From positions 1 through 33,729 of the forward strand of contig CALUVA010000006.1 in the NCBI GenBank assembly GCA_944324105.1: 33,729 bases of DNA. Reading direction: 5' to 3'. How positions within the stretch are numbered: position 1 is the stretch's first letter; every line of letters starts with the position of its first letter. Made by a program: the position numbers and the translations under genes. The stretch is from an uncultured Elusimicrobiales bacterium (GTDB lineage: Bacteria; Elusimicrobiota; Elusimicrobia; Elusimicrobiales; Elusimicrobiaceae). The notes beneath the pieces were generated by a model. That model made no database searches. It saw nothing but the letters and a program-made list of their open reading frames with translations, and was not told where the DNA came from. Positions 1 through 6,757 of the stretch are shown piece by piece.

Positions 1-969
1 TACCGCATTGCCCAGGTAAAAGACGCCGTTTATAAAAACGGCATATCGTCCTGGCAGGAGGCCACGGCCCTGCCCGCCGAGCTGCGCGGGCAGCTGGAGC
101 AGGAACGGCCGATTTTAAGTTTTACCGTAAAAAAAATGGTGTTATCCGAGCAGGACCGCGTGGCCAAGGCTTTACTGAAACTCAAAGACGGCCTGCTGAT
201 TGAAACCGTGCTTTTAAAGCCGCACGACGGCTGGAGCGTGTGCGTATCCACGCAGGTGGGCTGCCCGATGCGCTGTAGTTTTTGCAGTACGGGGCGCATG
301 GGCTTTAAGCGGGATCTGACGGACGAAGAAATCGCCGACCAGGTGCTGATGTGGTTTCAGTATGTGAAAAAAGAAAAAATTGGAGAACGTATTTCCCATG
401 TGGTATTTATGGGAATGGGGGAGCCGCTGCTGAACTATTTAAACACGGTGAAAGCTGTGCAGCATTTAACCAACCCCGATTTTTTAAACATCGGCGCGCG
501 GCACATTTCCATTTCCACATCGGGAGTGGCTGACAAGCTGCATAAGCTGGCCGTGGATTTGCCTCAGGTCAACCTGGCTGTATCTTTGCATAATGCCGAC
601 GATGACGAACGCAGCAAGCTTATGCCGGTTAACCGTCGCTGGGACTTGGAAGAGCTGCGTAACGCGCTGGATGAATACCTGGCCCTGACAGGGCGGCAGG
701 TGTTTTTGGAATATGCCGTCATAGACGGGGTAAACAACCGGCCTGAGCATATTCGCAAACTGGGCAAATGGATACGAGACAGCAAATTCAGTTATTTGCT
801 GCATGTCAATTTGATTGCTTGCAATTTGGGCCGCGGTCAAAAAACAGATGATCGCGCCGTGCAGGATATGGCTGATGCGCTTAAAGCCATGGGCATTGGT
901 GTAACTATACGCAAAAGTATGGGTAACGACATCAGCGCGGCCTGCGGGCAACTGGCGTCTAAAAATTAG
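1..969 (+). CDS. rlmN: 23S rRNA (adenine-2503-C2) methyltransferase, 5'-truncated by window edge
   Basis: Radical-SAM enzyme that methylates C2 of A2503 in 23S rRNA (and A37 of some tRNAs in relatives). The reading frame is open from base 1, so the start lies upstream; the ATG at 136 is internal. The [4Fe-4S] cysteines of the CxxxCxxC motif are encoded at 262, 274 and 283. A conserved Cys lies seven residues upstream at 241, and the C-terminal AACGQL cysteine, which carries the methyl intermediate in known RlmN enzymes, is at 943. All residues needed for activity in the visible part are therefore present. A strong Shine-Dalgarno for the next gene overlaps the stop region, so rlmN probably heads or belongs to the operon that follows. 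Family call is very secure. Confidence 0.96.
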   Translation, partial: YRIAQVKDAVYKNGISSWQEATALPAELRGQLEQERPILSFTVKKMVLSEQDRVAKALLKLKDGLLIETVLLKPHDGWSVCVSTQVGCPMRCSFCSTGRMGFKRDLTDEEIADQVLMWFQYVKKEKIGERISHVVFMGMGEPLLNYLNTVKAVQHLTNPDFLNIGARHISISTSGVADKLHKLAVDLPQVNLAVSLHNADDDERSKLMPVNRRWDLEELRNALDEYLALTGRQVFLEYAVIDGVNNRPEHIRKLGKWIRDSKFSYLLHVNLIACNLGRGQKTDDRAVQDMADALKAMGIGVTIRKSMGNDISAACGQLASKN

Positions 970-978
970 GAGGGAAAT

Positions 979-1413
979 ATGAAAAAGTTATGGATTTTGC
1001 CTTTTATGCTTCTGGCGGGGGCCTGTGCCACGCTGAGCCAGGCCAATTTGGACTGGATCCCCATTGGCCCGGAATTCCCAAAAAATCAAGCGGCCAATGT
1101 AGAAATTTTAACCGATAAGAATCAGATCACCCGCCCATACGGCAACTTGGGATTGTTGCGTATTAAAAATTTGGAACCTGATCGGGATACTTTAAAACGC
1201 GGGGTGGAAAAAGGACGCAGTTTTGTGGCATCTAAAGGAGCAGACGCTATGTTCTTGGGGCAATATAACAGCGCTGAAGACGGTGCGGCCAATCCTAAAG
1301 TAACGCTGATTATGTATGCCATAAAATATGTGGATGATTTGGATGAAGCAGATCTGAAAGCTATGGAAAATTTTGAAATCGAAGGCGCCTTGAACGCCAG
1401 TGTGGGGATGTAA
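979..1413 (+). CDS. small putative lipoprotein, unknown function
   Basis: A 144-residue protein with a short basic N-terminus, a hydrophobic stretch and a lipobox-like LAGAC ending at Cys16, so it is probably lipidated and membrane-anchored. Position -3 of the cleavage site is Ala, which is less usual than Leu. The mature part is small and mixed alpha/beta in character, with no motif I recognise. The start is set by an AGGAGGG Shine-Dalgarno at 968-974. It sits 9 nt after rlmN and 3 nt before queC, so it is surely co-transcribed. There is no evident functional link to tRNA or rRNA modification. I do not recognise the family. Confidence 0.8.
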   Translation: MKKLWILPFMLLAGACATLSQANLDWIPIGPEFPKNQAANVEILTDKNQITRPYGNLGLLRIKNLEPDRDTLKRGVEKGRSFVASKGADAMFLGQYNSAEDGAANPKVTLIMYAIKYVDDLDEADLKAMENFEIEGALNASVGM

Positions 1414-1416
1414 AGT

Positions 1417-2088
1417 ATGAAGAAAAAAGCCATCGTGCTATTTTCCGGAGGGCTGGACAGCACCACCTGTTTATACTGGGCCCTGGACAAAGGCTATGAG
1501 TGCGAAACGCTGACCGTTTCTTACGGGCAGAAGCATGACAGGGAAGTGCGTTCCGCGCGCCAAATTGCCGACAAACTAGGCGTAAAACAGCATTTTCTTA
1601 CGCTGGATTTTCCGTGGTTGGTATCTAGTTCTTTGGTGGATAAAAACCAGCCTATTCCCGACCAGCCTATGGAAGAAATTGAGAGCGGCAAAATTCCTTC
1701 CACCTATGTGCCCGGCCGCAACCTGGTGTTTTTGTCCGTGGCGGCTTCTTTGATGGACGCCGTCCATGCCGACGCCATAGTGGCCGGCCCCAATGCCGTG
1801 GATTTTTCGGGTTATCCTGACTGTACACCGGCGTTTTTTGACGCGGCGCGCGAAGCGATTAACCGCGGCACCGAGCGCGGTGTAACCTGCGGGGTGGAAG
1901 TGTTGGCCCCGCTGATGGATTTAAACAAAGCCGATATTGTGCGTTTGGGGGCTAAGCTCGGCGTGCCGTTTGAACTGACCTGGAGCTGTTACAACGGAGG
2001 GAACAAGCCTTGCGGGCACTGCGATTCCTGCAAACTGCGCGCGCGCGGTTTTGCCGAAGCGGGCGTAAAAGACGGCAGCGTGCAATAA
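1417..2088 (+). CDS. queC: 7-cyano-7-deazaguanine synthase (preQ0 synthase)
   Basis: Converts 7-carboxy-7-deazaguanine to preQ0 with ATP and ammonia, in the cytoplasmic queuosine pathway. The 223-residue length is normal for QueC. It shows the ATP-pyrophosphatase PP-loop SGGLDST (residues 10-16) and the C-terminal zinc ligands Cys191, Cys199, Cys202 and Cys205. The start lies 3 nt after the lipoprotein stop and lacks a clear Shine-Dalgarno, so translation is probably coupled to the upstream gene. No queD, queE, queF or tgt gene is in the window, so other pathway genes must be elsewhere or preQ0 is used differently. Confidence 0.96.
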   Translation: MKKKAIVLFSGGLDSTTCLYWALDKGYECETLTVSYGQKHDREVRSARQIADKLGVKQHFLTLDFPWLVSSSLVDKNQPIPDQPMEEIESGKIPSTYVPGRNLVFLSVAASLMDAVHADAIVAGPNAVDFSGYPDCTPAFFDAAREAINRGTERGVTCGVEVLAPLMDLNKADIVRLGAKLGVPFELTWSCYNGGNKPCGHCDSCKLRARGFAEAGVKDGSVQ

Positions 2089-2090
2089 AT

Positions 2091-2423
2091 ATGAAGCCTT
2101 ATGTGTATTTAGTTTGTGCTATTGTCTTGGAAGTCGTAGGTACCAATTCTTTAAAAGCCAGCGACGGGTTTACGCGGCTGTGGTTTTCGCTGTTGACGGC
2201 GGCGGCGTATGCGGGTTCTTTTTATTGTTTAAGTCTGACGCTGCGCAGCATTAATTTGGCGGTGGCGTATGCGTTGTGGAGTGCTTTGGGTATTGTGCTG
2301 ACGGGGCTGGGCGGATATCTGATTTTCCGCCAGCGGCTGGACGGGCCGGCCCTGTTGGGCATCGGGCTGATTGTGGCCGGCGTAGCCGTTATCAGTTTGT
2401 TTTCCAAAACGCTCGGACATTAG
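2091..2423 (+). CDS. small multidrug resistance (SMR/EmrE-like) transporter
   Basis: A 110-residue inner-membrane protein with four predicted helices, the standard SMR size. The proton/substrate-binding glutamate of the family is present as Glu14 in the first helix. Tyr60 and Trp63 fall at the same positions as in EmrE. These residues support a proton-coupled exporter of small cations (EmrE, SugE/Gdx or YkkC/D type). The substrate cannot be told from sequence alone. I chose ATG 2091, 2 nt after the queC stop, because it puts Glu14 in register; the longer frame from 2010 overlaps queC and has no family match. Confidence 0.9.
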   Translation: MKPYVYLVCAIVLEVVGTNSLKASDGFTRLWFSLLTAAAYAGSFYCLSLTLRSINLAVAYALWSALGIVLTGLGGYLIFRQRLDGPALLGIGLIVAGVAVISLFSKTLGH

Positions 2424-2432
2424 GGAGGATAA

Positions 2433-2960
2433 ATGATGAAAAATATTTGTTTGGCGGCGGGGATTTTATGTATGGCTTCGGGTCTATTTGCACAGGAAGT
2501 GCAGCCCCCGATGACGGAGCAGGCTTCCGCCGGCCCGCAGACGGTTAAAGCCGCCAAGCTGGTGCCCGCCCAAAAAACCGTGCAGGCGCAAGCACAGCCG
2601 CTGACGCCCGAAGAGCAAAAAGAACGCTTTGACGCGCGCAATAAAGAAATACGCAAACTGACCAAACGTTACCGCAAAACTAAATCCGAGGAAGAAAAAG
2701 CGCAAATAAAAGAGCGTTTGGCGGAAATTGTATCCGAAGCCACGGATGAGGGCATTGCCTGGAGCAAAGAACGCATTGCCGCCACGCGCGCCGATATGGA
2801 CCGCTGGGAAAAAATGATACAGGACCAGGAAGCCAACTTGGAGCAAATCAAAGCCCGGCGGGTGGACGATATTTTAAGCGGGGAAGCGGAAAGACGCCAT
2901 AAACTGGCGCAGAAACGCTGGAAACAGGAAATGAAAGACCGCAAAAAGTGGATGAAATAA
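2433..2960 (+). CDS. exported charged coiled-coil protein, unknown function
   Basis: A 175-residue protein with an N-terminal signal peptide, probable cleavage after Leu-Phe-Ala near residue 20. A Pro/Ala/Gln-rich spacer follows (about 21-60). The rest is a very Lys/Glu/Arg-rich helical region predicted to form a coiled coil. No catalytic motif is visible. A GGGAGG Shine-Dalgarno precedes the paired ATGs at 2433 and 2436. It is the last gene of the rlmN operon, since a strong terminator follows directly. In style it resembles small periplasmic coiled-coil proteins, but I do not recognise the family. Confidence 0.75.
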   Translation: MMKNICLAAGILCMASGLFAQEVQPPMTEQASAGPQTVKAAKLVPAQKTVQAQAQPLTPEEQKERFDARNKEIRKLTKRYRKTKSEEEKAQIKERLAEIVSEATDEGIAWSKERIAATRADMDRWEKMIQDQEANLEQIKARRVDDILSGEAERRHKLAQKRWKQEMKDRKKWMK

Positions 2961-2979
2961 ACGGCGGTGGATATCTTAT

Positions 2980-3013
2980 AACAGGCGGAACAATATTTGT
3001 TCCGCCTGTTTTT
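2980..3013 (+). terminator. rho-independent terminator
   Basis: A perfect 14-bp inverted repeat (2980-2993 with 2997-3010) has a 3-nt loop and runs into five consecutive T's (3009-3013). It lies 20 nt past the last + strand gene and closes the rlmN operon. The convergent ACT gene ends only 20 nt further on, so the hairpin may also help stop transcription from the other side, although the U-tract is poor there. Confidence 0.9.
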
Positions 3014-3032
3014 GTACTCGGTCAAGAAGAGT

Positions 3033-3440
3033 TTAAAACCGGCCGGAGCTTTCCAATGCGCTGAGTGCTTGGGTAATATCGCTCACCACTACGATAAAAC
3101 GGGTGCGGCCGTCTCCCATACAGGCTCCATAAATAGTGGTAATATTAATGTCTTTTTTATGCAGCACATCGCCGATATCATAAGCCAACCCCACGCGGTC
3201 AGGGGTGTCTATACAGATGGCGTCCGTCTTTACGCTGGTGAAACCTGCTTTTGTTAGAGTGTGGCTGATTTCGGCGTTGTAATTGACCGCCACGCGCACA
3301 ACTGCCGCATCAAAACGCACATCCTGGGAAATGGCAATAATACTGACGTGTTCTTTGACGAATAGTTCCGCAAAATTCTTCAACGCACCTGGTTCGTTAA
3401 CCAGGAACACGCTGTACTGTTTTACTACGCTGATGGACAT
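3033..3440 (-). CDS. tandem ACT-domain protein
   Basis: A 135-residue cytoplasmic protein made of two ACT folds (about residues 1-66 and 70-135). The two halves have the beta-alpha-beta-beta-alpha-beta pattern of the YgaE/HTH-less ACT proteins that bind amino acids. The N-terminal half shows the typical ACT opening, with Asn-Glu-Pro-Gly-Ala-Leu at the ligand-binding turn. No catalytic domain is attached, so a regulatory or sensor role is likely. An AAAGAGGT Shine-Dalgarno sits ahead of the ATG. It is the last gene of a three-gene minus-strand operon, 64 nt after the inositol-monophosphatase-family gene. The ligand is unknown. Confidence 0.85.
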   Translation of the reverse strand: MSISVVKQYSVFLVNEPGALKNFAELFVKEHVSIIAISQDVRFDAAVVRVAVNYNAEISHTLTKAGFTSVKTDAICIDTPDRVGLAYDIGDVLHKKDINITTIYGACMGDGRTRFIVVVSDITQALSALESSGRF

Positions 3441-3504
3441 GAAAGAAACCTCTTTGCGTCAAACCCTTGCTGCCGGGGCGGCGCGCGGACGCGGCCGCCG
3501 TATG

Positions 3505-4290
3505 TTAAAGCAATCCTACTTTTATTATATCACACATTTCCCGGTGAATTTTACCGTTGCTGGCCAGTGTCTGTGCGCCAAAAGCGCCAAGTTTTGTCCA
3601 TTTTTTGCCGCGGTAATCGGTTACTTTTCCGCCGGCTTCTTCCAAAATCAGTTTTCCCGCGGAAATATCCCACGGGTTTAAACTGTCTTCCCAATAACCG
3701 TCAAAACGGCCCGCGGCCACCCAGCACATATCCAGCGCGGCCGAACCCAGCCGGCGTACGTCATGGCAGGAAAGGATAAATCTTTTGAAACGGGCCAGCA
3801 GTTCGTCCATGCGCTTTTCACGTTCGTAAGGAAAGCCCGTTACTAACAGGGCATCCTGCAGTTTGCACACGCGGGAAACATGTATTTTTTTGCCGTTAAG
3901 GGTGGCTCCTTTGCCTTTGCATGCCAAAAATAATTCGCCCATACATACGTCATATACGCCGCCCAATACGATATCGTTTTTATGGGCCAGCGCCACGGAT
4001 ACCGAAAAGTGCGGCACGGTGTGGGCGTAATTGGTGGTGCCGTCTATGGGGTCAATAACCCATTTCCAGGCGGAGCCGGTGTTCTTCAGGGCGTTTTCTT
4101 CGGCTAGGAAATCATGCTCCGGAAAGTTTTTTTTAATGATTTGTAGAATCATTTTTTGGCAGGCTACATCGGCCTGTGTAACCAAATTGGCCTTCCCCTT
4201 CAGGCTGTAATTAACTTTACCCAAACGCCGCCGGGCAATGTCCCCGGCGGCTTTTAAACATTCCTGCAATACGGCAAATTCTTTTTTCAT
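3505..4290 (-). CDS. inositol monophosphatase family protein (SuhB-like)
   Basis: A 261-residue Mg2+-dependent phosphatase of the IMPase/SuhB family, of usual length. Metal-binding motifs are all present: LAEEN (Glu64/Glu65), DPIDGT (Asp80, Asp83) and the C-terminal PWDISAG (Asp208). Substrates in this family include inositol-1-phosphate, fructose-1,6-bisphosphate, PAP and histidinol phosphate; the sequence does not settle which applies here. The ATG overlaps the TGA of the upstream nuclease-like gene (ATGA), so the two are translationally coupled. Confidence 0.93.
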   Translation of the reverse strand: MKKEFAVLQECLKAAGDIARRRLGKVNYSLKGKANLVTQADVACQKMILQIIKKNFPEHDFLAEENALKNTGSAWKWVIDPIDGTTNYAHTVPHFSVSVALAHKNDIVLGGVYDVCMGELFLACKGKGATLNGKKIHVSRVCKLQDALLVTGFPYEREKRMDELLARFKRFILSCHDVRRLGSAALDMCWVAAGRFDGYWEDSLNPWDISAGKLILEEAGGKVTDYRGKKWTKLGAFGAQTLASNGKIHREMCDIIKVGLL

Positions 4291-5774
4291 TTCAGTTTTA
4301 ATATGTCCGCTTCTTTTAATTTATTTTCCAGGTACAACATAGCCTTGCAGTCGTCTTCGTTGTACATCAACACTTTTTGCAGCAGTTCATCCCGGCCGGT
4401 TTTAAGCCAGTTGGTAAAATACACCATGCTGTCCATGGCCCCGCAGTCGTCTTGCCGCCAGTTGAAGCCAAAGGCCGGCGCGGCGGCCTTTAAAGAGAAG
4501 CTCGGCGCGGGCAGGTAAAAAGCCTTCTGTACGGCTACTTTCAAGTCATAGCACAAGCTGACCAACAAATTAAGTTTTTGTTCGTCGTGTTTGTTTTCCA
4601 GCGCCATTTTACGCATTTTTTTGGCCTCGTATTCCGTCCAGTGGTACAGGACGGTGTTTGCGGGGTCTTTAATATAATCGTAAAATTGTTCAAAGATTTT
4701 GATTTCTTCTTCGGGAGTTTTGGCCACAAAGGACACATATTTATCCTCTTCTTTGTCCCAAATGCCGATTAAATAGACAAAAGACTGATTGTCTTTGGTA
4801 AAGGTTTCCGTGGCTTCAAAATCAAAATATAAATTGCGTTTTTTGGCGGGAGGGGGAAAGTGTCCTTCTTCCTTTAATACGGGTTTGTGGCGCAGGTAGG
4901 CCATGGAATTATAATAAGCGTCCGTGGCGTAGGGCTCCTCCAGAATGCCGCGTAATTTTTCCAGCCCGGCGCGGGCTACGTCATCGGTGCTAAACATACC
5001 GTAAATCTTCAGACACTGGCGCATTTCGGCGCTTAAAGCGGGCAGCATTTGCAGGTCCTTGCTTTGTTCCACTATTTTATTGGCGTACACACGCCAGGGA
5101 GGATTGGCCGCCTTGGGGGGCTTATGCGCTTCCGGTTTTGCTTTCCCGTCTCGTATCAGACGGAAATAAGCCAGTTCCCGTGTTAGCCGTTCTTCATGTT
5201 CCAGATAGTCCACTTCTGTGGTTTTACCCTTCAGTTCCACGCGGCAGTAGCGCGGGGTATAACCCTGTATGTCAGCCAGGATATGGTTAAGCAAAGATAC
5301 CTGTAAGGCATAGTGTTCTTTTAAATCGTGTGCCCGCTTGAATTGGACGATACGGTAATGGTAGGGGCCAAATACGCTGTTTCCTTCGTCTACGCGCCGC
5401 AGCAGATTGATGCTGCCGTATATGCTGGCTGGCAGGTTCCACAATGCGGCGTTGGCAATAGCAGGCTTGCCGTCGGCCATGGCGCGCAGGGTGCCTTGGA
5501 ATCGGTCGGTATCATTTGTCGCACTGACAAACTCCACTCCCGGAAAATGCTCCCGTATCCAGGCGTCACGGCTGTTGCGGTCCGTGCGGACTTTTAAGTT
5601 TTCATAACGGTTTAGCTCATTGACTGCTTCTTCCGCCGGTGCATGAAAGGCGCACCAGATACCAAAGGGATCCTCCAGCAGGGAAAACATTTTGGAAGCG
5701 TTAAAATCGGTTTTATCCGGCGTGCGGCCTGCGGAAAAACGCATAAAGAGGGTGTCTGTCAGTGTTTCATCCAT
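4287..5774 (-). CDS. TM0106-like RecB/RNase H-fold protein with degenerate RecB half
   Basis: A 495-residue protein resembling the TM0106 family, which couples an N-terminal RecB-type PD-(D/E)XK nuclease to a C-terminal RNase H-like (DEDD exonuclease) domain. The C-terminal half (about 310-495) keeps its signature acidic residues: Asp318 and Glu320 in YFDFE, and Asp474/Asp475 in YNEDDC. In the N-terminal half the expected acidic residues look replaced (Asn in the GSINLL strand, Gln in the IVQFK strand). The Cys cluster that normally links the halves is absent. I chose the ATG at 5772-5774; the frame stays open to 5972, but the extra 66 residues do not look like protein. No Shine-Dalgarno is present; a TAGAAT hexamer lies 7 nt upstream. 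Function is unknown, perhaps nucleic-acid processing. Confidence 0.8.
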   Translation of the reverse strand: MDETLTDTLFMRFSAGRTPDKTDFNASKMFSLLEDPFGIWCAFHAPAEEAVNELNRYENLKVRTDRNSRDAWIREHFPGVEFVSATNDTDRFQGTLRAMADGKPAIANAALWNLPASIYGSINLLRRVDEGNSVFGPYHYRIVQFKRAHDLKEHYALQVSLLNHILADIQGYTPRYCRVELKGKTTEVDYLEHEERLTRELAYFRLIRDGKAKPEAHKPPKAANPPWRVYANKIVEQSKDLQMLPALSAEMRQCLKIYGMFSTDDVARAGLEKLRGILEEPYATDAYYNSMAYLRHKPVLKEEGHFPPPAKKRNLYFDFEATETFTKDNQSFVYLIGIWDKEEDKYVSFVAKTPEEEIKIFEQFYDYIKDPANTVLYHWTEYEAKKMRKMALENKHDEQKLNLLVSLCYDLKVAVQKAFYLPAPSFSLKAAAPAFGFNWRQDDCGAMDSMVYFTNWLKTGRDELLQKVLMYNEDDCKAMLYLENKLKEADILKLK

Positions 5775-6039
5775 TATGTATATTCTATATCTTTTAGGCC
5801 TTCCTTGTATATAAAGAAAGCAAAAAGGCTGTTTCTTCCCATTTTGGTACGGGTTTTGCTGATGTCCGTTTCCCCGGAGCAAGCCGCAGGAGCCTGCGAT
5901 GAGAGTACTGCCTGATTTGTGGTCTGGGGCACTGGAGAGGGGTGGTTGTCTGAGTCGTTTGGACCTTAACAATCATGATACAAAATCAGAGGTTGATTTT
6001 CCGTGTTTTTCTGCGGTTAAATATGATAATATAATACAT
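5775..6039. other. 265-bp divergent intergenic region
   Basis: This lies between two divergent genes that both lack a Shine-Dalgarno and have -10-like hexamers close to their ATGs (5782-5787 on the minus strand; TAATAT/TATAAT at 6027-6035 on the plus strand). It also holds a GC-rich core around 5870-5960 with a 12-nt palindrome built on GCAGG/CCTGC near 5885-5898. I looked for 6S, SRP and tmRNA signatures and found none convincing. A small structured RNA cannot be excluded. Confidence 0.4.
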
Positions 6040-6471
6040 ATGCTAAACGCACTTTTGTTTCAGTTGATTGGTTTTGTCGTGTGTTTCATTTTGCTGTTTT
6101 ATTTTACGGCAAAATACCGCGCCGCTTTGGTACGTGAAACGGATATGGACTATCCGGTGGAAGATTTAACGGTTATGACCGTGGCTAAACCTTCTTTTGC
6201 TTCCCGGGCGTCCATTTTAAGTTCTTTGCAAAATACTTCCGCCTTGGAAGTAACGGACTTAAAAGAAAAAGTGAAAGAGCTTTATTACCGTTTGGAAGAA
6301 TTGAAGTTGGCTCAGGACAAAAACAATGCCGATTTGAGCCGTTTGGTTTCTCGTATGGAGCAGCGGCTATCTACTTTTGAACAGGAATATGTGGCAAAAT
6401 TACAACCAACTTTGCTGAGTCTGATTGAAGATTTGGAAAATATCAAAGTTTCTGAAAGGCCCGAAAAATAG
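6040..6471 (+). CDS. membrane-anchored coiled-coil protein, unknown function
   Basis: A 143-residue protein with one N-terminal transmembrane helix (about residues 3-25). The rest is soluble and rich in Leu/Glu/Lys, with a probable coiled coil from about 65 to 135. No enzyme motif is visible; a structural or scaffold role at the inner membrane is an inference only. The start at 6040 puts the hydrophobic helix at the N-terminus. The frame is open upstream to 5899, but that extension is not protein-like. There is no Shine-Dalgarno, and AT-rich -10-like hexamers end 4-7 nt before the ATG, so the mRNA may be leaderless. A terminator follows at once, so it is monocistronic. Confidence 0.75.
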   Translation: MLNALLFQLIGFVVCFILLFYFTAKYRAALVRETDMDYPVEDLTVMTVAKPSFASRASILSSLQNTSALEVTDLKEKVKELYYRLEELKLAQDKNNADLSRLVSRMEQRLSTFEQEYVAKLQPTLLSLIEDLENIKVSERPEK

Positions 6472-6495
6472 CAAAAACAGTTTTAATTTTGTGTT

Positions 6496-6523
6496 AGCCC
6501 GTCTTAAAAAGGCGGGCTTTTTT
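6496..6523 (+). terminator. rho-independent terminator
   Basis: A 10-bp stem with one G-U pair (6496-6505 with 6509-6518), a 3-nt loop and a run of six T's (6518-6523). It separates the small coiled-coil gene from the megasynthase gene, so the latter needs its own promoter. Confidence 0.88.
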
Positions 6524-6757
6524 ATTACTGTATAATCGTACCTTATATAATGATCGGTGCAAATTTGGCGTTCTTTTTGCTTTACCCTCCTAATCTTCAG
6601 GCGAGGCGCAGTGTCTTTACATTGCTTTGAAATCTGATAATATAAATTAGATTTTAAAAAAATGAAATCTGCAAAAACACCTCCGGTTGGCCTATATACC
6701 CCTAAATTTCATATAATATATCCATAATAGAGTTTTACCAAAAACTCAGGAGACAAA
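6524..6757 (+). promoter_or_regulatory. upstream region of the megasynthase gene: candidate promoters, repeated motif and leader hairpin
   Basis: This 234-bp non-coding stretch is AT-rich. One candidate promoter is TTGGCC (6687-6692), a 19-bp spacer and TATAAT (6712-6717). A second AT-rich candidate lies near 6617-6645. The octamer GAAATCTG occurs twice as a direct repeat (6629-6636 and 6664-6671). Its core is also inverted as AGATTT at 6649-6654, giving an operator-like layout over the upstream promoter. In the leader a 7-bp hairpin (6730-6736 with 6741-6747) abuts the CAGGAG Shine-Dalgarno directly and could affect initiation. All of this is by eye. Confidence 0.45.

Noticed and set aside
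1417-2423. preQ1 riboswitch or queuosine-regulated SMR exporter
   Set aside because: The 2-nt gap between queC and the SMR gene leaves no room for a riboswitch, and queC itself starts 3 nt after the previous stop.
4287-5972. Longer 561-residue version of the nuclease-like protein
   Set aside because: The extra 66 residues are not protein-like and cover the divergent promoter region. The ATG at 5772-5774 fits the family start and the -10 layout.
5775-6039. 6S RNA, SRP RNA or tmRNA in the intergenic region
   Set aside because: The signature sequences of these RNAs are not visible and the end segments do not pair convincingly; left as unexplained.
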